Shown: positions 9,755-16,962 of the stretch, piece by piece
How positions within the stretch are numbered: position 1 is the first letter of the stretch
Layout: each line of letters opens with the position of its first letter
Source of the DNA: Alteriqipengyuania lutimaris
GTDB taxonomy: Bacteria; Pseudomonadota; Alphaproteobacteria; Sphingomonadales; Sphingomonadaceae
NCBI RefSeq assembly: GCF_003363135.1
Contig: NZ_QRBB01000001.1
Span: 2,454,501-2,518,500, forward strand
DNA: 64,000 nt
Reading direction: 5' to 3'
Program-made: the position numbers and the translations under genes
Notes under the pieces: generated by a model
Told to the model about the DNA's origin: nothing
What the model saw: only the letters and a program-made list of their open reading frames with translations
The model's database searches: none

Positions 9755-10651
9755 CTATTCCGCGCCCAGCTGAGCCATCGCCACCTTCTGCAACGCTTCG
9801 GCCACCTTCGGGTCGATCCCGAGCTCGTGCGCCGCGCGTTCCTGCGGGCCGAACCGGCGTACGTCGTAGCCCGTGATCTGCGCGAAGATCACCAGCGCTT
9901 CGAGGTAGGACCCTTCCGCGCTGGCGTGGTAATGGTCGTAGCTCCACAGGTCGATCTTGCCGTAGTCGCGCCCGTCGTAGGGATTGGGGTCCGCGATGCC
10001 CGTCGCCATCGCGCGGTTCCACGCCTCCCCCACCGGGATCACGCCGTCGATTTCGTCCGACGCGGCATCGGCCTGGTCGAGTCCGCGCCGCACATCCAGC
10101 GTCATCGCCTCGACCGGCTGTCCGTACCAGTGCCCTTCCGGCTTCCATGCCTGGTCGGCGCGGGTCCAGGTGGCCAGCAGGTAGACCTGCACATCGTCGT
10201 TCTGGGCCGCGAACATATCCGCCAGCGCGGGCGCATCGCGCACGGTGTCGCTCGCATCGCCGGGCTTCTGGGGATCGAGGACGGAGAATTGCTGCATCAC
10301 CACCACATCCCACGGACGCTCGATCTGCGCGCGCCGCTCGTTGAGGTGGAAATCGAGCGTGGTGCCGCCGCGCGTTTCGTGGGCGACGCTCCATGCAAGA
10401 TCGGCCTGCTCGGCGAACTTTGCGAACAGCGCGGGGATCCCGCCCACGCCTTCGCCATTGATGTCCTCCACACTGTCCGGCCGATAGCGCAACACGGCGG
10501 AATTGGCGCCCATGGTGAAGCTGTTGCCGACGAAGAGGATGCGCTGCGGCGCGTTTTGCGACTGCACGGATGCGGGCGCCTCCTGCGCCACACCGGGTGC
10601 GCAGGCCATGAGGGAACACGCGCCGAGGATGGTGGCAAAGAAACGGATCAT
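9755..10651 (-). CDS. SGNH-hydrolase-like lipoprotein
   Basis: 298 aa. The N-terminal signal with a lipobox at about LMAC17 suggests a lipoprotein. ILFVGNSFTMG is the block I motif of SGNH/GDSL hydrolases (nucleophile Ser in GNSFT), and LWSYDHYHASAEGSYLEAL contains the C-terminal Asp/His block. MQQFSVLD may be the block with the oxyanion residues. The layout resembles DUF4886-type proteins. Substrate unknown; an esterase or acetylxylan-type activity is a guess from the fold. The start overlaps the pgi stop (ATGA), so it is translationally coupled to pgi. Confidence 0.72.
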   Translation of the reverse strand: MIRFFATILGACSLMACAPGVAQEAPASVQSQNAPQRILFVGNSFTMGANSAVLRYRPDSVEDINGEGVGGIPALFAKFAEQADLAWSVAHETRGGTTLDFHLNERRAQIERPWDVVVMQQFSVLDPQKPGDASDTVRDAPALADMFAAQNDDVQVYLLATWTRADQAWKPEGHWYGQPVEAMTLDVRRGLDQADAASDEIDGVIPVGEAWNRAMATGIADPNPYDGRDYGKIDLWSYDHYHASAEGSYLEALVIFAQITGYDVRRFGPQERAAHELGIDPKVAEALQKVAMAQLGAE

Positions 10652-12204
10652 TCGCTCAATCCCGCCGCCTCAAGCAGCGCCTTCGTGCTCGCATCGAAGT
10701 CCGCCGCGCCGCCTTCGATATCCTTGGCCATCTTCTTGCCCAGCTCGACGCCGAACTGGTCGAAGGGGTTGATGCCCATCAGTACCGCATTGGCGAAGGT
10801 GCGATGCTCGTGGAAGGCGATCAGTGCGCCGAGCGTCGCCGCGTCGAGATCGTCGCACAGGATCGTCGCGCTGGGGCGGTTGCCGGGAAATTCGCGCGCC
10901 GGGTCTTTCCCGTCGGCGCTCATATTGCCGCCCGCCATCAGCGCCGCACCCTGCGCGAAGCAGTTGGTCAGCAAAATCGCGTGATGCGCCGGGTCCAGCG
11001 CATCCCCCGGAGCGATGCTCGCAATGAAATCGACCGGCACGAGATGCGTGCCCTGATGGAGCAGCTGGAACACCGCATGCTGCGCATCGGTGCCCACCCC
11101 GCCCCAGGTGATCGGGGCGGTCGGGCCGTCGACCGGCTCGCCCTCGGACGTCACGCGCTTGCCGTTGCTCTCCATTTCCAGCTGCTGGAGATAGCTCGGA
11201 AACAGCGCCAGCCGCTCGTCATAGGCAAACACGGCACGGGTCTGGCAACCGCGCGCACGGGCGTAGTACTGGTCGGCAAAGGCCGCGCGCAGACACAGGT
11301 TGTCGCGGCCTTGCGCGTCGCGGAAATGCGCATCGACCGCCGCCGCACCTTCCAGCATCGCGGCAAAATCGTCCCACCCCGCAGCCAGCGCCACCGGGAA
11401 GCCGATGCTCGACCACAGCGAGTAACGCCCGCCGACGCTTTCCATGAAGGGCAGCACGCGCGTCTCGTCCACGCCCCATTCCACCGCGCCTTCGGGATTG
11501 GCGGTCAGCGCGACCACGCGCCCGTGCGGGTCGTCGACGCCGTTTTCGCGCAGCCAGCGCAGCGCGCTTTCGGCATTGGTGATCGTCTCGATCGTGGTGA
11601 AGGTTTTCGATGCCACCGCGATCAGTGTCGTCTTCGGGTCGCATGCCGCGAAGGCCTGCTCCAGCGCCACCCCATCGATATTGGAGACGACATGGCAGTC
11701 GACAAAAGCGAGGTCGCGCGTGAGCGCGTCGATCGCGAGCGCGGGGCCGAGCGCGGAGCCACCGATGCCGATGTGGATCAGGTGATTCACATCGCCCAGC
11801 GCGCCTTCCCGGATCGCCTCGACCAGCATCTGCATCCGCGCGAGCAGCGCCTGCGCTTCCTCCACGCTCGCCTCGCTGCCGAGGCCGCGCTGCGCGGTAT
11901 GCTCCGCCGCGCGGCCTTCGGTGACGTTGATCGCGTCGCCCGCAAGCAGCGCCGCACGCTTGGCGTCGAAATCGCTCGCCTCCGCCAGATCCTCGAACGC
12001 ATCGAGCATCTCTTCGGTCAGGTGCGTCTTCGACCAGTCGAAGCGGATGCCGGCGACGTCCTCACCCTCTCCCCAGCCGATCCGGCCCGAAAGCCGTTCC
12101 ACCCGGCCTGCGTCCTGCGCGAAGAGATCGGCCAGCGCCGTGTCGGGCAGCCCCTCGATCCGCTTCCAGGCTGCTGCTGCGTTCTTGCTCCCAAGATCGG
12201 TCAT
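10648..12204 (-). CDS. pgi: Glucose-6-phosphate isomerase
   Basis: 518 aa enzyme interconverting glucose-6-phosphate and fructose-6-phosphate. The two family signatures are present: GGRYSLWSSIGFPVAL and GINPFDQFGVELGKKMA. The sugar-phosphate-binding ASKTFTTIET is also seen. I start it at ATG 12204 with AGGA upstream; ATG 12234 would add ten residues without a Shine-Dalgarno sequence. It is divergent from lepB, with about 50 bases between the starts, and overlaps the SGNH lipoprotein at its 3' end. Confidence 0.93.
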   Translation of the reverse strand: MTDLGSKNAAAAWKRIEGLPDTALADLFAQDAGRVERLSGRIGWGEGEDVAGIRFDWSKTHLTEEMLDAFEDLAEASDFDAKRAALLAGDAINVTEGRAAEHTAQRGLGSEASVEEAQALLARMQMLVEAIREGALGDVNHLIHIGIGGSALGPALAIDALTRDLAFVDCHVVSNIDGVALEQAFAACDPKTTLIAVASKTFTTIETITNAESALRWLRENGVDDPHGRVVALTANPEGAVEWGVDETRVLPFMESVGGRYSLWSSIGFPVALAAGWDDFAAMLEGAAAVDAHFRDAQGRDNLCLRAAFADQYYARARGCQTRAVFAYDERLALFPSYLQQLEMESNGKRVTSEGEPVDGPTAPITWGGVGTDAQHAVFQLLHQGTHLVPVDFIASIAPGDALDPAHHAILLTNCFAQGAALMAGGNMSADGKDPAREFPGNRPSATILCDDLDAATLGALIAFHEHRTFANAVLMGINPFDQFGVELGKKMAKDIEGGAADFDASTKALLEAAGLSE

Positions 12205-12255
12205 CGTCGTAAAATCCTGTTGCCTGCCTGCCATCAGCGCCTAGGTGCTGAGACG

Positions 12256-13086
12256 ATGGATGGAAAGGGTGAAGCTGACGGTGCCGGTGGCGCCGACGAC
12301 CGGTCGCGCGGTGGCGGGCTCGCCAGCCTGCTGACGCTCGTGCTGTGCGTCGCCCTTGTCGCACTGGCCGTGCGGACCTTCGCCTTCTCGCTCTTCACGA
12401 TCCCGAGCGAAAGCATGCTGCCGCAGCTGATGCCGGGCGACACGATCGCGGCGAAGAAGTGGCCCTTCGGCTATTCGAGCAATTCGCTGCCCTTCGACCT
12501 CCCGCTGATCCCGGGCCGCTGGTTCGCGCACCAGCCCCAGCGCGGCGATATCGTGATATTCAAGCACCCGGTCGACGGCACGGATTACGTCAAGCGCGTC
12601 ATCGGCCTGCCGGGCGACGAGGTCGCGATGCGCAATGGCTTCGTCGTCCTCAACGGCCAGGTCCTGAGCCAGGCGAGCGCCGACGATGCGATCGTCGCCG
12701 TCAGCCCCAACAGCCCGTGCGGCTGGGGCGGACGCGAGGAAGCGCGCGCTGCGGGCGGTACCGATTGCCAATACCGCCGCAACCGCGAATACCTTCCCTC
12801 TGGAGTCAGCTACGAAGTGCTCGACTTCGGTCGCACCCCGCAGGACAACTGGGGCCCGCGCGAAGTGCCCGCGGGCACGATGTTCCTGCTGGGCGACAAT
12901 CGCGACAATTCGATGGACAGCCGCTTCCCCGCCCTGCCCGGCGGCGGTATCGGCTTCGTCAGCCAGAGCCTGCTGGTGGGCAAGCCGGGCACGGTGCTGT
13001 GGTCGTTCGACGGCACCGGCGAATGGCTCGATCCCGAAAGCTGGCCGGCAAGCCTGCGGCGCAACCGGACTGGAAAACCGCTATGA
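12256..13086 (+). CDS. lepB: Signal peptidase I
   Basis: 276 aa membrane serine protease that cuts signal peptides from exported proteins. A single N-terminal membrane segment (about residues 23-46) leads into the catalytic Ser53 in IPSESMLPQL; the general base is Lys113 in DYVKRVIGLPGD. The late boxes GDNRDNSMDSRF are also present. An insert with two cysteines (CGWGGREEARAAGGTDC) sits in the periplasmic domain. The ATG at 12256 lies just upstream of the membrane segment. It overlaps rnc by four bases, the usual lepB-rnc-era order. Confidence 0.94.
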   Translation: MDGKGEADGAGGADDRSRGGGLASLLTLVLCVALVALAVRTFAFSLFTIPSESMLPQLMPGDTIAAKKWPFGYSSNSLPFDLPLIPGRWFAHQPQRGDIVIFKHPVDGTDYVKRVIGLPGDEVAMRNGFVVLNGQVLSQASADDAIVAVSPNSPCGWGGREEARAAGGTDCQYRRNREYLPSGVSYEVLDFGRTPQDNWGPREVPAGTMFLLGDNRDNSMDSRFPALPGGGIGFVSQSLLVGKPGTVLWSFDGTGEWLDPESWPASLRRNRTGKPL

Positions 13087-13754
13087 GCGATTGGAACGCG
13101 ACCAGGGCATGGCTGCGCGAACTGGGCTTCGCCGCGCAAGACGAGGCCGCCTGGACCGAGGCGCTGACCCACGGGAGTCTGGGCGAAAAGCGCGATTACC
13201 AGCGGCTCGAATTTCTCGGCGACCGTGTGCTCGGCCTCGCCATCGCAGCCTGGCTGTTCGAGAAACAGCCCGATGCCAGCGAAGGCGCACTCGCCCAGCG
13301 GCTCAACGCGCTGGTCAGCAAGGCCGCCTGCGCGAAGGTGGCGCGCGCGATCGGCGTGCCAGACCACCTCCGGCTGGGTCGGCAGGCGCGCGACGATGGC
13401 GCATCCGATAGCGACAATATCCTCGGCGATGTGATGGAATCGCTGCTCGGCGCGCAGATGCGCGAAGCCGGGTACGAAAGCGCGCGCGACCTCGTGCACA
13501 TCCTGTGGGCCGAGGCGGTCGACGGCGACGCGGGGCGCGCGAAGCATCCCAAGTCGGCGCTGCAGGAATGGGCGGCGGGCAATCGCCGCAGGCCGCCGGA
13601 ATACGAACTCGTCGACCGCTCCGGCCCCGATCACAACGCGCGCTTCACCGTGCGCGTCTCGGTCAACAAGGTCGGCGCGGCGGAGGCCACCGCCAGCAGC
13701 AAGCAGGAGGCCGAGACGGCGGCCGCAAAAGCGTTTATGGAGCAGTATGGGTAG
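13083..13754 (+). CDS. rnc: Ribonuclease III
   Basis: 223 aa double-strand-specific endoribonuclease for rRNA precursors and regulatory duplexes. The signature YQRLEFLGDRVLGL contains catalytic Glu43 and Asp47, and DNILGDVMESLLGA supplies Asp116 and Glu119. The C-terminal double-stranded RNA-binding domain (about residues 150-223) begins at PKSALQEWAAG and ends in ASSKQEAETAAAKAFME. It starts at the ATGA overlap with lepB. A palindromic intergenic repeat separates it from era. Confidence 0.94.
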   Translation: MSDWNATRAWLRELGFAAQDEAAWTEALTHGSLGEKRDYQRLEFLGDRVLGLAIAAWLFEKQPDASEGALAQRLNALVSKAACAKVARAIGVPDHLRLGRQARDDGASDSDNILGDVMESLLGAQMREAGYESARDLVHILWAEAVDGDAGRAKHPKSALQEWAAGNRRRPPEYELVDRSGPDHNARFTVRVSVNKVGAAEATASSKQEAETAAAKAFMEQYG

Positions 13755-13770
13755 GCGCAGGTGCTTGCAC

Positions 13771-13864
13771 TCCCCTCCCTTGGGGGAGCGGTCGGGGGTG
13801 GGTGTACTGCCTCCCGCAATCGCTGGGCCACCCCCACCCGGCCTCCCCCTCGAAGGGGAGGGGA
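13771..13864. repeat. Palindromic intergenic repeat, family A, copy 1
   Basis: A 94-base element with inverted ends (TCCCCTCCC at 13771, GGGGAGGGGA at 13855) and inner arms GGGGGTGGGTGT and CCACCCCCACCC. It fills the rnc-era spacer. A second, diverged copy lies at 46290-46380 between a MAPEG gene and trxB, with the same order of arms. It can fold into a long imperfect cruciform or RNA hairpin. It looks like a dispersed REP/BIME-type element rather than a terminator, since no T-run follows. Confidence 0.75.
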
Positions 13865-13873
13865 AAAGGTTAT

Positions 13874-14788
13874 ATGACTGATAAATCTACCAAATGCGGC
13901 GTCGTGGCCGTGCTCGGCGCGCCCAATGCGGGCAAGTCCACGTTGGTCAACGCGCTGGTCGGCCAGAAGGTCGCCATCACCAGCGCCAAGGCGCAGACCA
14001 CCCGCGCACGGATGCTGGGCATTGCATTGCACGACGGCGATGACGCCAACACGCAGATGATCCTGGTCGATACGCCGGGCATCTTCGCGCCGCGCCGCCG
14101 GCTCGACCGCGCGATGGTCAGCGCCGCGTGGGAAGGCGCGGAAAGCGCGGACGCGGTGCTGCTGCTGGTCGATCCGATCAAGCAGCGTCGGCACGAGCTG
14201 GAGCCGCTGATCGAACAGCTGGCGGGCCGGCCCGAAAAGAAGATCCTCGTCCTCAACAAGGTCGACAGGGCGAAGAAGGAGCCGCTGCTCGCGCTGGCGC
14301 AGGAGCTGGGCACGAAAGTCGATTTCGCGGAAATCTATTTCATCTCCGCACTGACGGGCGACGGCGTTCCGGAACTGAAGGATGCGCTCGCCCAGCTCTT
14401 GCCCGAAGGCGTGTGGATGTATCCCGAAGACCAGGTGTCCGACGCGTCGGAGCGCCTGCTGGCAACCGAGATCACGCGCGAACAGCTCTATCGCCAGCTG
14501 CACGAGGAACTGCCCTACGACAGCGCGGTGCGGCCCGAGAAGTATATCGAGCGTGAGGATGGCAGCGTCGAGATCCACCAGCAGATCGTCGTCGCGCGCG
14601 ACAACCAGCGCGCCATCGTGCTCGGCAAGGGTGGCAGCAGGATCAAGGAAATCGGCACCGCCGCGCGCACCGAACTGAGCGAGCTGCTGGGACGCAAGGT
14701 CCACCTGTTCCTGCACGTCAAGGCGACGGAGAACTGGGCCGAGGACAAGGAAATGTTCGAGGAAATGGGGCTCGACTGGACGAAGTGA
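13874..14788 (+). CDS. era: GTPase Era, ribosome assembly factor
   Basis: 304 aa. The G motifs are clear: G1 GAPNAGKST (residues 15-23), G3 DTPG (66-69) and G4 NKVD (128-131). The C-terminal KH domain has AIVLGKGGSRIKEIG, which binds the 3' end of 16S rRNA. Era checks late 30S assembly and couples it to division. The gene is third in lepB-rnc-era but is set off from rnc by the palindromic repeat at 13771-13864. The start at 13874 has AAAAGG close upstream. Confidence 0.94.
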   Translation: MTDKSTKCGVVAVLGAPNAGKSTLVNALVGQKVAITSAKAQTTRARMLGIALHDGDDANTQMILVDTPGIFAPRRRLDRAMVSAAWEGAESADAVLLLVDPIKQRRHELEPLIEQLAGRPEKKILVLNKVDRAKKEPLLALAQELGTKVDFAEIYFISALTGDGVPELKDALAQLLPEGVWMYPEDQVSDASERLLATEITREQLYRQLHEELPYDSAVRPEKYIEREDGSVEIHQQIVVARDNQRAIVLGKGGSRIKEIGTAARTELSELLGRKVHLFLHVKATENWAEDKEMFEEMGLDWTK

Positions 14789-14841
14789 GCGGGTCGCGAA
14801 GTCGCCGGCCTTTCCGGCATCCCCGATCGACCGAAACGGCA

Positions 14842-14869
14842 GCATTCTAGCCCCTGTGAACTAGAATGC
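14842..14869. promoter_or_regulatory. Inverted repeat upstream of double-glycine peptide gene 1
   Basis: GCATTCTAG, ten bases, then CTAGAATGC: a perfect 9-base inverted repeat 67 bases before the first peptide gene. The core CTAG-N10-CTAG recurs at the same place before the second copy (15330-15347). That conservation, and the rarity of CTAG in GC-rich proteobacterial DNA, favour a regulator-binding site. It could instead act as the era terminator, but no T-run follows. Confidence 0.5.
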
Positions 14870-14935
14870 CCGTCCGATAGGCGCTTCCCTCCCGCGATCG
14901 TACCCTGAAGGCTCACGTCAAAAGGAGGATCAATC

Positions 14936-15139
14936 ATGACGAGCATTCGCACTCTTTCGCACGAAGAACACGACCTGGTCGGTGGCGGCAATCCGGAGAT
15001 GCAGTCCGACCTCTACGACTACTGGCCGGGCGGCTATCCGGTCGGCGACCTCGAAGACCGCTTCCCGGGCGGCGAATGGGTCGGCAACAGCTTCTACCCC
15101 AATGGCGCACCGAGCATGCCCCAGGGGTGGAGCCACTAG
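14936..15139 (+). CDS. Small peptide with double-glycine-type leader, copy 1
   Basis: 67 aa, with a strong AGGAGG seven bases before the ATG. Residues 7-18 read LSHEEHDLVGGG, which fits the class II bacteriocin leader rule (Leu -12, Ser -11, Glu -8, Val -4, Gly -2, Gly -1) if cleavage is after Gly18; position -7 is His instead of Leu. The predicted core is 49 residues, acidic, Gly/Pro/aromatic-rich, without Cys, and ends RFPGGEWVGNSFYPNGAP then SMPQGWSH. Its paralogue lies 0.28 kb downstream. No C39-peptidase ABC exporter, modification enzyme or immunity-like gene is adjacent. I recognise no named family; it could also be a non-exported small protein. Confidence 0.8.
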   Translation: MTSIRTLSHEEHDLVGGGNPEMQSDLYDYWPGGYPVGDLEDRFPGGEWVGNSFYPNGAPSMPQGWSH

Positions 15140-15156
15140 TTCCGGGAAGCCGGAAC

Positions 15157-15187
15157 GGGGCGCCGCCGACCGTGAAGGCGGCGCCCC
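15157..15187 (+). terminator. GC hairpin after peptide gene 1
   Basis: GGGGCGCCGCC (15157-15167) pairs perfectly with GGCGGCGCCCC (15177-15187) around a nine-base loop GACCGTGAA, starting 17 bases past the stop codon. No T-run follows, so it may stabilise the transcript or work as a weak terminator. A related hairpin follows copy 2. Confidence 0.6.
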
Positions 15188-15418
15188 GCAGGGCAATCGC
15201 GTCTAGGCTCCGGCGTGTGAGATACATGATGGTGCCAATGCTCATGGAGCTTTTGCGGGCCGCCGGGGGTCCGCAGAGGTATCCGCGCAACGCAGCGCGA
15301 GGAGTGGAGCGAAATCCCCGGCCGTCACACTAGCCGTTCCGGACTAGAACATCCGTTCGATATGCGCCGATTGTTCGCGATCCTACGCTGAAGGCCCATG
15401 TCAACAGGAGGATCAATG

Positions 15419-15595
15419 ATGACCGGCATCCACACGCTATCGCGCGAAGAACACGACATGGTCGGCGGCGGCAATCCCGCGCCCGGCCAGAGCTGGTACG
15501 ACTACCTCAACGAGCGCTTCCCCGGCGGCGAATGGGTCGGCAACAGCTTCTACCCCAATGGCGCGCCCGACATGCCCCAGGGGTGGAGCCACTAA
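15419..15595 (+). CDS. Small peptide with double-glycine-type leader, copy 2
   Basis: 58 aa. AGGAGG at 15406-15411 is seven bases from ATG 15419, the same spacing as in copy 1; ATG 15416 would add one Met. The leader LSREEHDMVGGG matches copy 1 at every consensus position. The predicted core is 40 residues, starting NPAPGQSWYDY and ending RFPGGEWVGNSFYPNGAP then DMPQGWSH, so the last 26 residues differ from copy 1 at one site while the middle is shorter and divergent. That pattern, constant leader and tail with variable middle, points to selection on both ends. No exporter is in the window. Confidence 0.8.
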   Translation: MTGIHTLSREEHDMVGGGNPAPGQSWYDYLNERFPGGEWVGNSFYPNGAPDMPQGWSH

Positions 15596-15607
15596 TTCCA
15601 GGAAGTT

Positions 15608-15649
15608 GGAGGGGGCACCGTCGAGCCTGAAGGCGGCGGCGCCCCCTCC
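15608..15649 (+). terminator. GC hairpin after peptide gene 2
   Basis: GGAGGGGGC (15608-15616) pairs with GCCCCCTCC (15641-15649); a smaller GCC-tgaa-GGC hairpin sits inside. It is in the same position as the hairpin after copy 1 and shares the CTGAAGGCGGCG segment with it in part (GTGAAGGCGGCG there). Confidence 0.55.
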
Positions 15650-15674
15650 GGATAACTGCCCATAGAAAATCGGG

Positions 15675-15705
15675 AACGCCCGCCGGCCCGGTGGGCGTTT
15701 TCGTT
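15675..15705 (+). terminator. Rho-independent terminator
   Basis: CGCCCGCC (15677-15684) pairs with GGTGGGCG (15690-15697) around GGCCC, followed by TTTTCGTTT. This is a standard intrinsic terminator for plus-strand transcripts and probably ends the peptide cassette. Confidence 0.8.
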
Positions 15706-15731
15706 TCCGCTCCGGAAATGCGAGACTAGGT

Positions 15732-15926
15732 CTAGCGCCGATGCTTTTGCGCGATTGCGCGCGGCCGGGGTTCGCTGGGCACATGCACGCAAATCAGCGC
15801 GTACAGCCGAGCGGAAAGCTCGTCCGCAAGATCCACGCGTTCCTGGATGTCAAAGCGACCGGAGTGATCCGGCGTTGCGCACCTTGCCCGCGCGTCGGCA
15901 AGGCATTCAGCTTTCGTCTCCGTCAA
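15732..15926 (-). CDS. Possible small hypothetical protein
   Basis: Reading from a TTG at 15926 gives 64 aa beginning MTETKAECLADARARC and containing DIQERVDLADELSARLYALI, a plausible amphipathic helix. Reading from ATG 15995 would add 23 residues that look non-coding. There is no strong ribosome site. The composition looks protein-like, unlike the opposite frame, but I recognise no family. Otherwise the stretch 15596-16009 holds only the terminators listed. Confidence 0.35.
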   Translation of the reverse strand: MTETKAECLADARARCATPDHSGRFDIQERVDLADELSARLYALICVHVPSEPRPRAIAQKHRR

Positions 15927-16009
15927 ATCGCTAGGATAGCCGCAGAACCTCGTCCGGACAGGCCGTGCGGGGCCGCATTGGCCACAATTCCGCAATTGGA
16001 GACCCTATC

Positions 16010-16447
16010 TTGCGCACCCTTCCCCACCTTACCGCTCTCGCCGCCGGCACGCTTTCGCTCTCGGCCTGCGCGGCCTACGATGCGCCGCCCACCTCCACGC
16101 CCCCGGCAGACGAATGCCCGGTCTACGAATCGCGCGACTGGCAGGCGTGGATCGACACGATGCCCGGGCCGGGCGCGAAGCCGACACTGCACATCACCGG
16201 CGAAGTCGACATGCCCACCCCCGGCTGGTCGGTCGAACTGATCGGCGGCCCGGCGGATCGCATGAACCCTCCCGGCCTGCGCTTCCGCCTCGAGGCCGAG
16301 AAGCCCGACGGCATGACTATGCAGGTCATCACGCCGACTGAAGTGCGCTACGCCGAAACGACGCCGTACTCGGCAATCCGCCAAATCGTCATCACCTGCG
16401 GCGATGAAGCGCTGGCGACCATCACCGACGTGCCGGTGGTGCAGTAA
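16010..16447 (+). CDS. Putative lipoprotein of unknown function
   Basis: 145 aa from a TTG start with GGAG eight bases upstream. The N-terminus MRTLPHLTALAAGTLSLSAC has a lipobox (LSAC, Cys20). The mature part begins with a Pro/Thr-rich linker and continues as a beta-rich domain with two further cysteines (DECPVYESRDW and IVITCGDEAL) that could form a disulfide. An earlier in-frame ATG at 15965 would bury the signal peptide, so I reject it. The function is unknown. It lies just before the DUF559 repeat unit. Confidence 0.7.
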   Translation: MRTLPHLTALAAGTLSLSACAAYDAPPTSTPPADECPVYESRDWQAWIDTMPGPGAKPTLHITGEVDMPTPGWSVELIGGPADRMNPPGLRFRLEAEKPDGMTMQVITPTEVRYAETTPYSAIRQIVITCGDEALATITDVPVVQ

Positions 16448-16461
16448 GGGGGAATTAAAGA

Positions 16462-16609
16462 ACCCATCCGTCAGCCGCTTGCGCGGCTGCCACCTCCCCA
16501 CTTGGCCTGCGGCAAAGCGGGGAGGATCACCCCAAGACAATCCTCCCCATTTTGCGAAGCCAAATGGGGAGGTGGGCCGATGCCGTTAGGCAGCGGCTCG
16601 GAGGGGCTA
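16462..16609. repeat. Palindromic repeat, family B, copy 1
   Basis: A 148-base element whose ends are CCCATCCG (16463-16470) and CGGAGGGG (16599-16606) followed by CTA. Inside are two hairpins, CCTCCCCA...GGGGAGG and CCTCCCCATTTTGCG...AAATGGGGAGG, which can also pair with each other as CCACCTCCCC and GGGGAGGTGG. Its last three bases, CTA, are the stop codon of the DUF559 gene on the minus strand. The second copy at 16963-17111 is in the same orientation. Confidence 0.85.
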
Positions 16610-16957
16610 GCGAGCGCAGAGTCGCAGGATGCCTTCCGCGACTTCGTGCGGCGATCGCAGGACTTCGCTGGCAGCGATCCGGAGCACCTTAATCCCCTGC
16701 TCGCGCAACCATTCGTCGCGGATGGCATCGCGCGTCGGTGCAGTTCCGATGTCGTGCGCGATACCATCGATCTCGATGCACAGCTTCGCTGCGGCGCAGT
16801 AGAAGTCGAGCACGTAAAGGCCGAGCGGGTGCTGGCGGCGGAACTTGACGTCCGACTGTTTGCGCAATTCCCGCCAAAGAAGCACTTCGGGCAGCGACAT
16901 CTTCTGGCGGAGCTGGCGAGCTCTGGCGGTATCGCCTGTTTTTTTCGGACGCGGCAT
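16607..16957 (-). CDS. DUF559-family endonuclease-like protein
   Basis: 116 aa, full length for a DUF559 protein, a fold related to Vsr and PD-(D/E)XK nucleases. The core has YVLDFYCAAAKLCIEIDG, with candidate metal ligands Asp51, Glu62 and Asp64. Before it is a conserved helix LPEVLLWRELRK and a basic strand VKFRRQHPLG; the tail runs IKVLRIAASEVLRS. The target is unknown. The gene is held between two direct copies of a palindromic repeat: its start is five bases from one and its stop lies in the last bases of the other. This suggests it travels with, or acts on, the repeat. Confidence 0.85.
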   Translation of the reverse strand: MPRPKKTGDTARARQLRQKMSLPEVLLWRELRKQSDVKFRRQHPLGLYVLDFYCAAAKLCIEIDGIAHDIGTAPTRDAIRDEWLREQGIKVLRIAASEVLRSPHEVAEGILRLCAR

Positions 16958-16962
16958 TTTTC

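Larger units (their letters stand above)
14844..15649 (+). repeat. Tandem duplication of a peptide-gene cassette
   Basis: Two units, about 14844-15187 and 15327-15649, each hold the same parts in the same order: CTAG-N10-CTAG, about 80 bases of conserved leader, AGGAGGATCAAT, a small peptide gene and a GC hairpin starting shortly after the stop. The roughly 97 bases upstream align without a gap and match at about three quarters of positions by eye. The junction (about 15190-15326, ending before GGCCGTCACACTAG) is unmatched and I see nothing in it. The two units have clearly diverged, so the duplication is not recent. Confidence 0.85.

Noticed and set aside
10804..12255. N-terminal extension of lepB through pgi
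   Set aside because: It would run antisense through pgi and place some 480 odd residues before the signal-peptidase membrane anchor. ATG 12256 is the true start.
14936..15595. Lanthipeptide or other modified-peptide cluster
   Set aside because: No Cys in the cores and no LanM, radical SAM, YcaO or similar gene within the window; only the leader motif supports secretion.
15741..16009. Plus-strand frame after the peptide cassettes
   Set aside because: Cys/Arg/Pro-rich with no ribosome site, and it overlaps in another frame the start of the lipoprotein gene, which has its own GGAG-TTG start.
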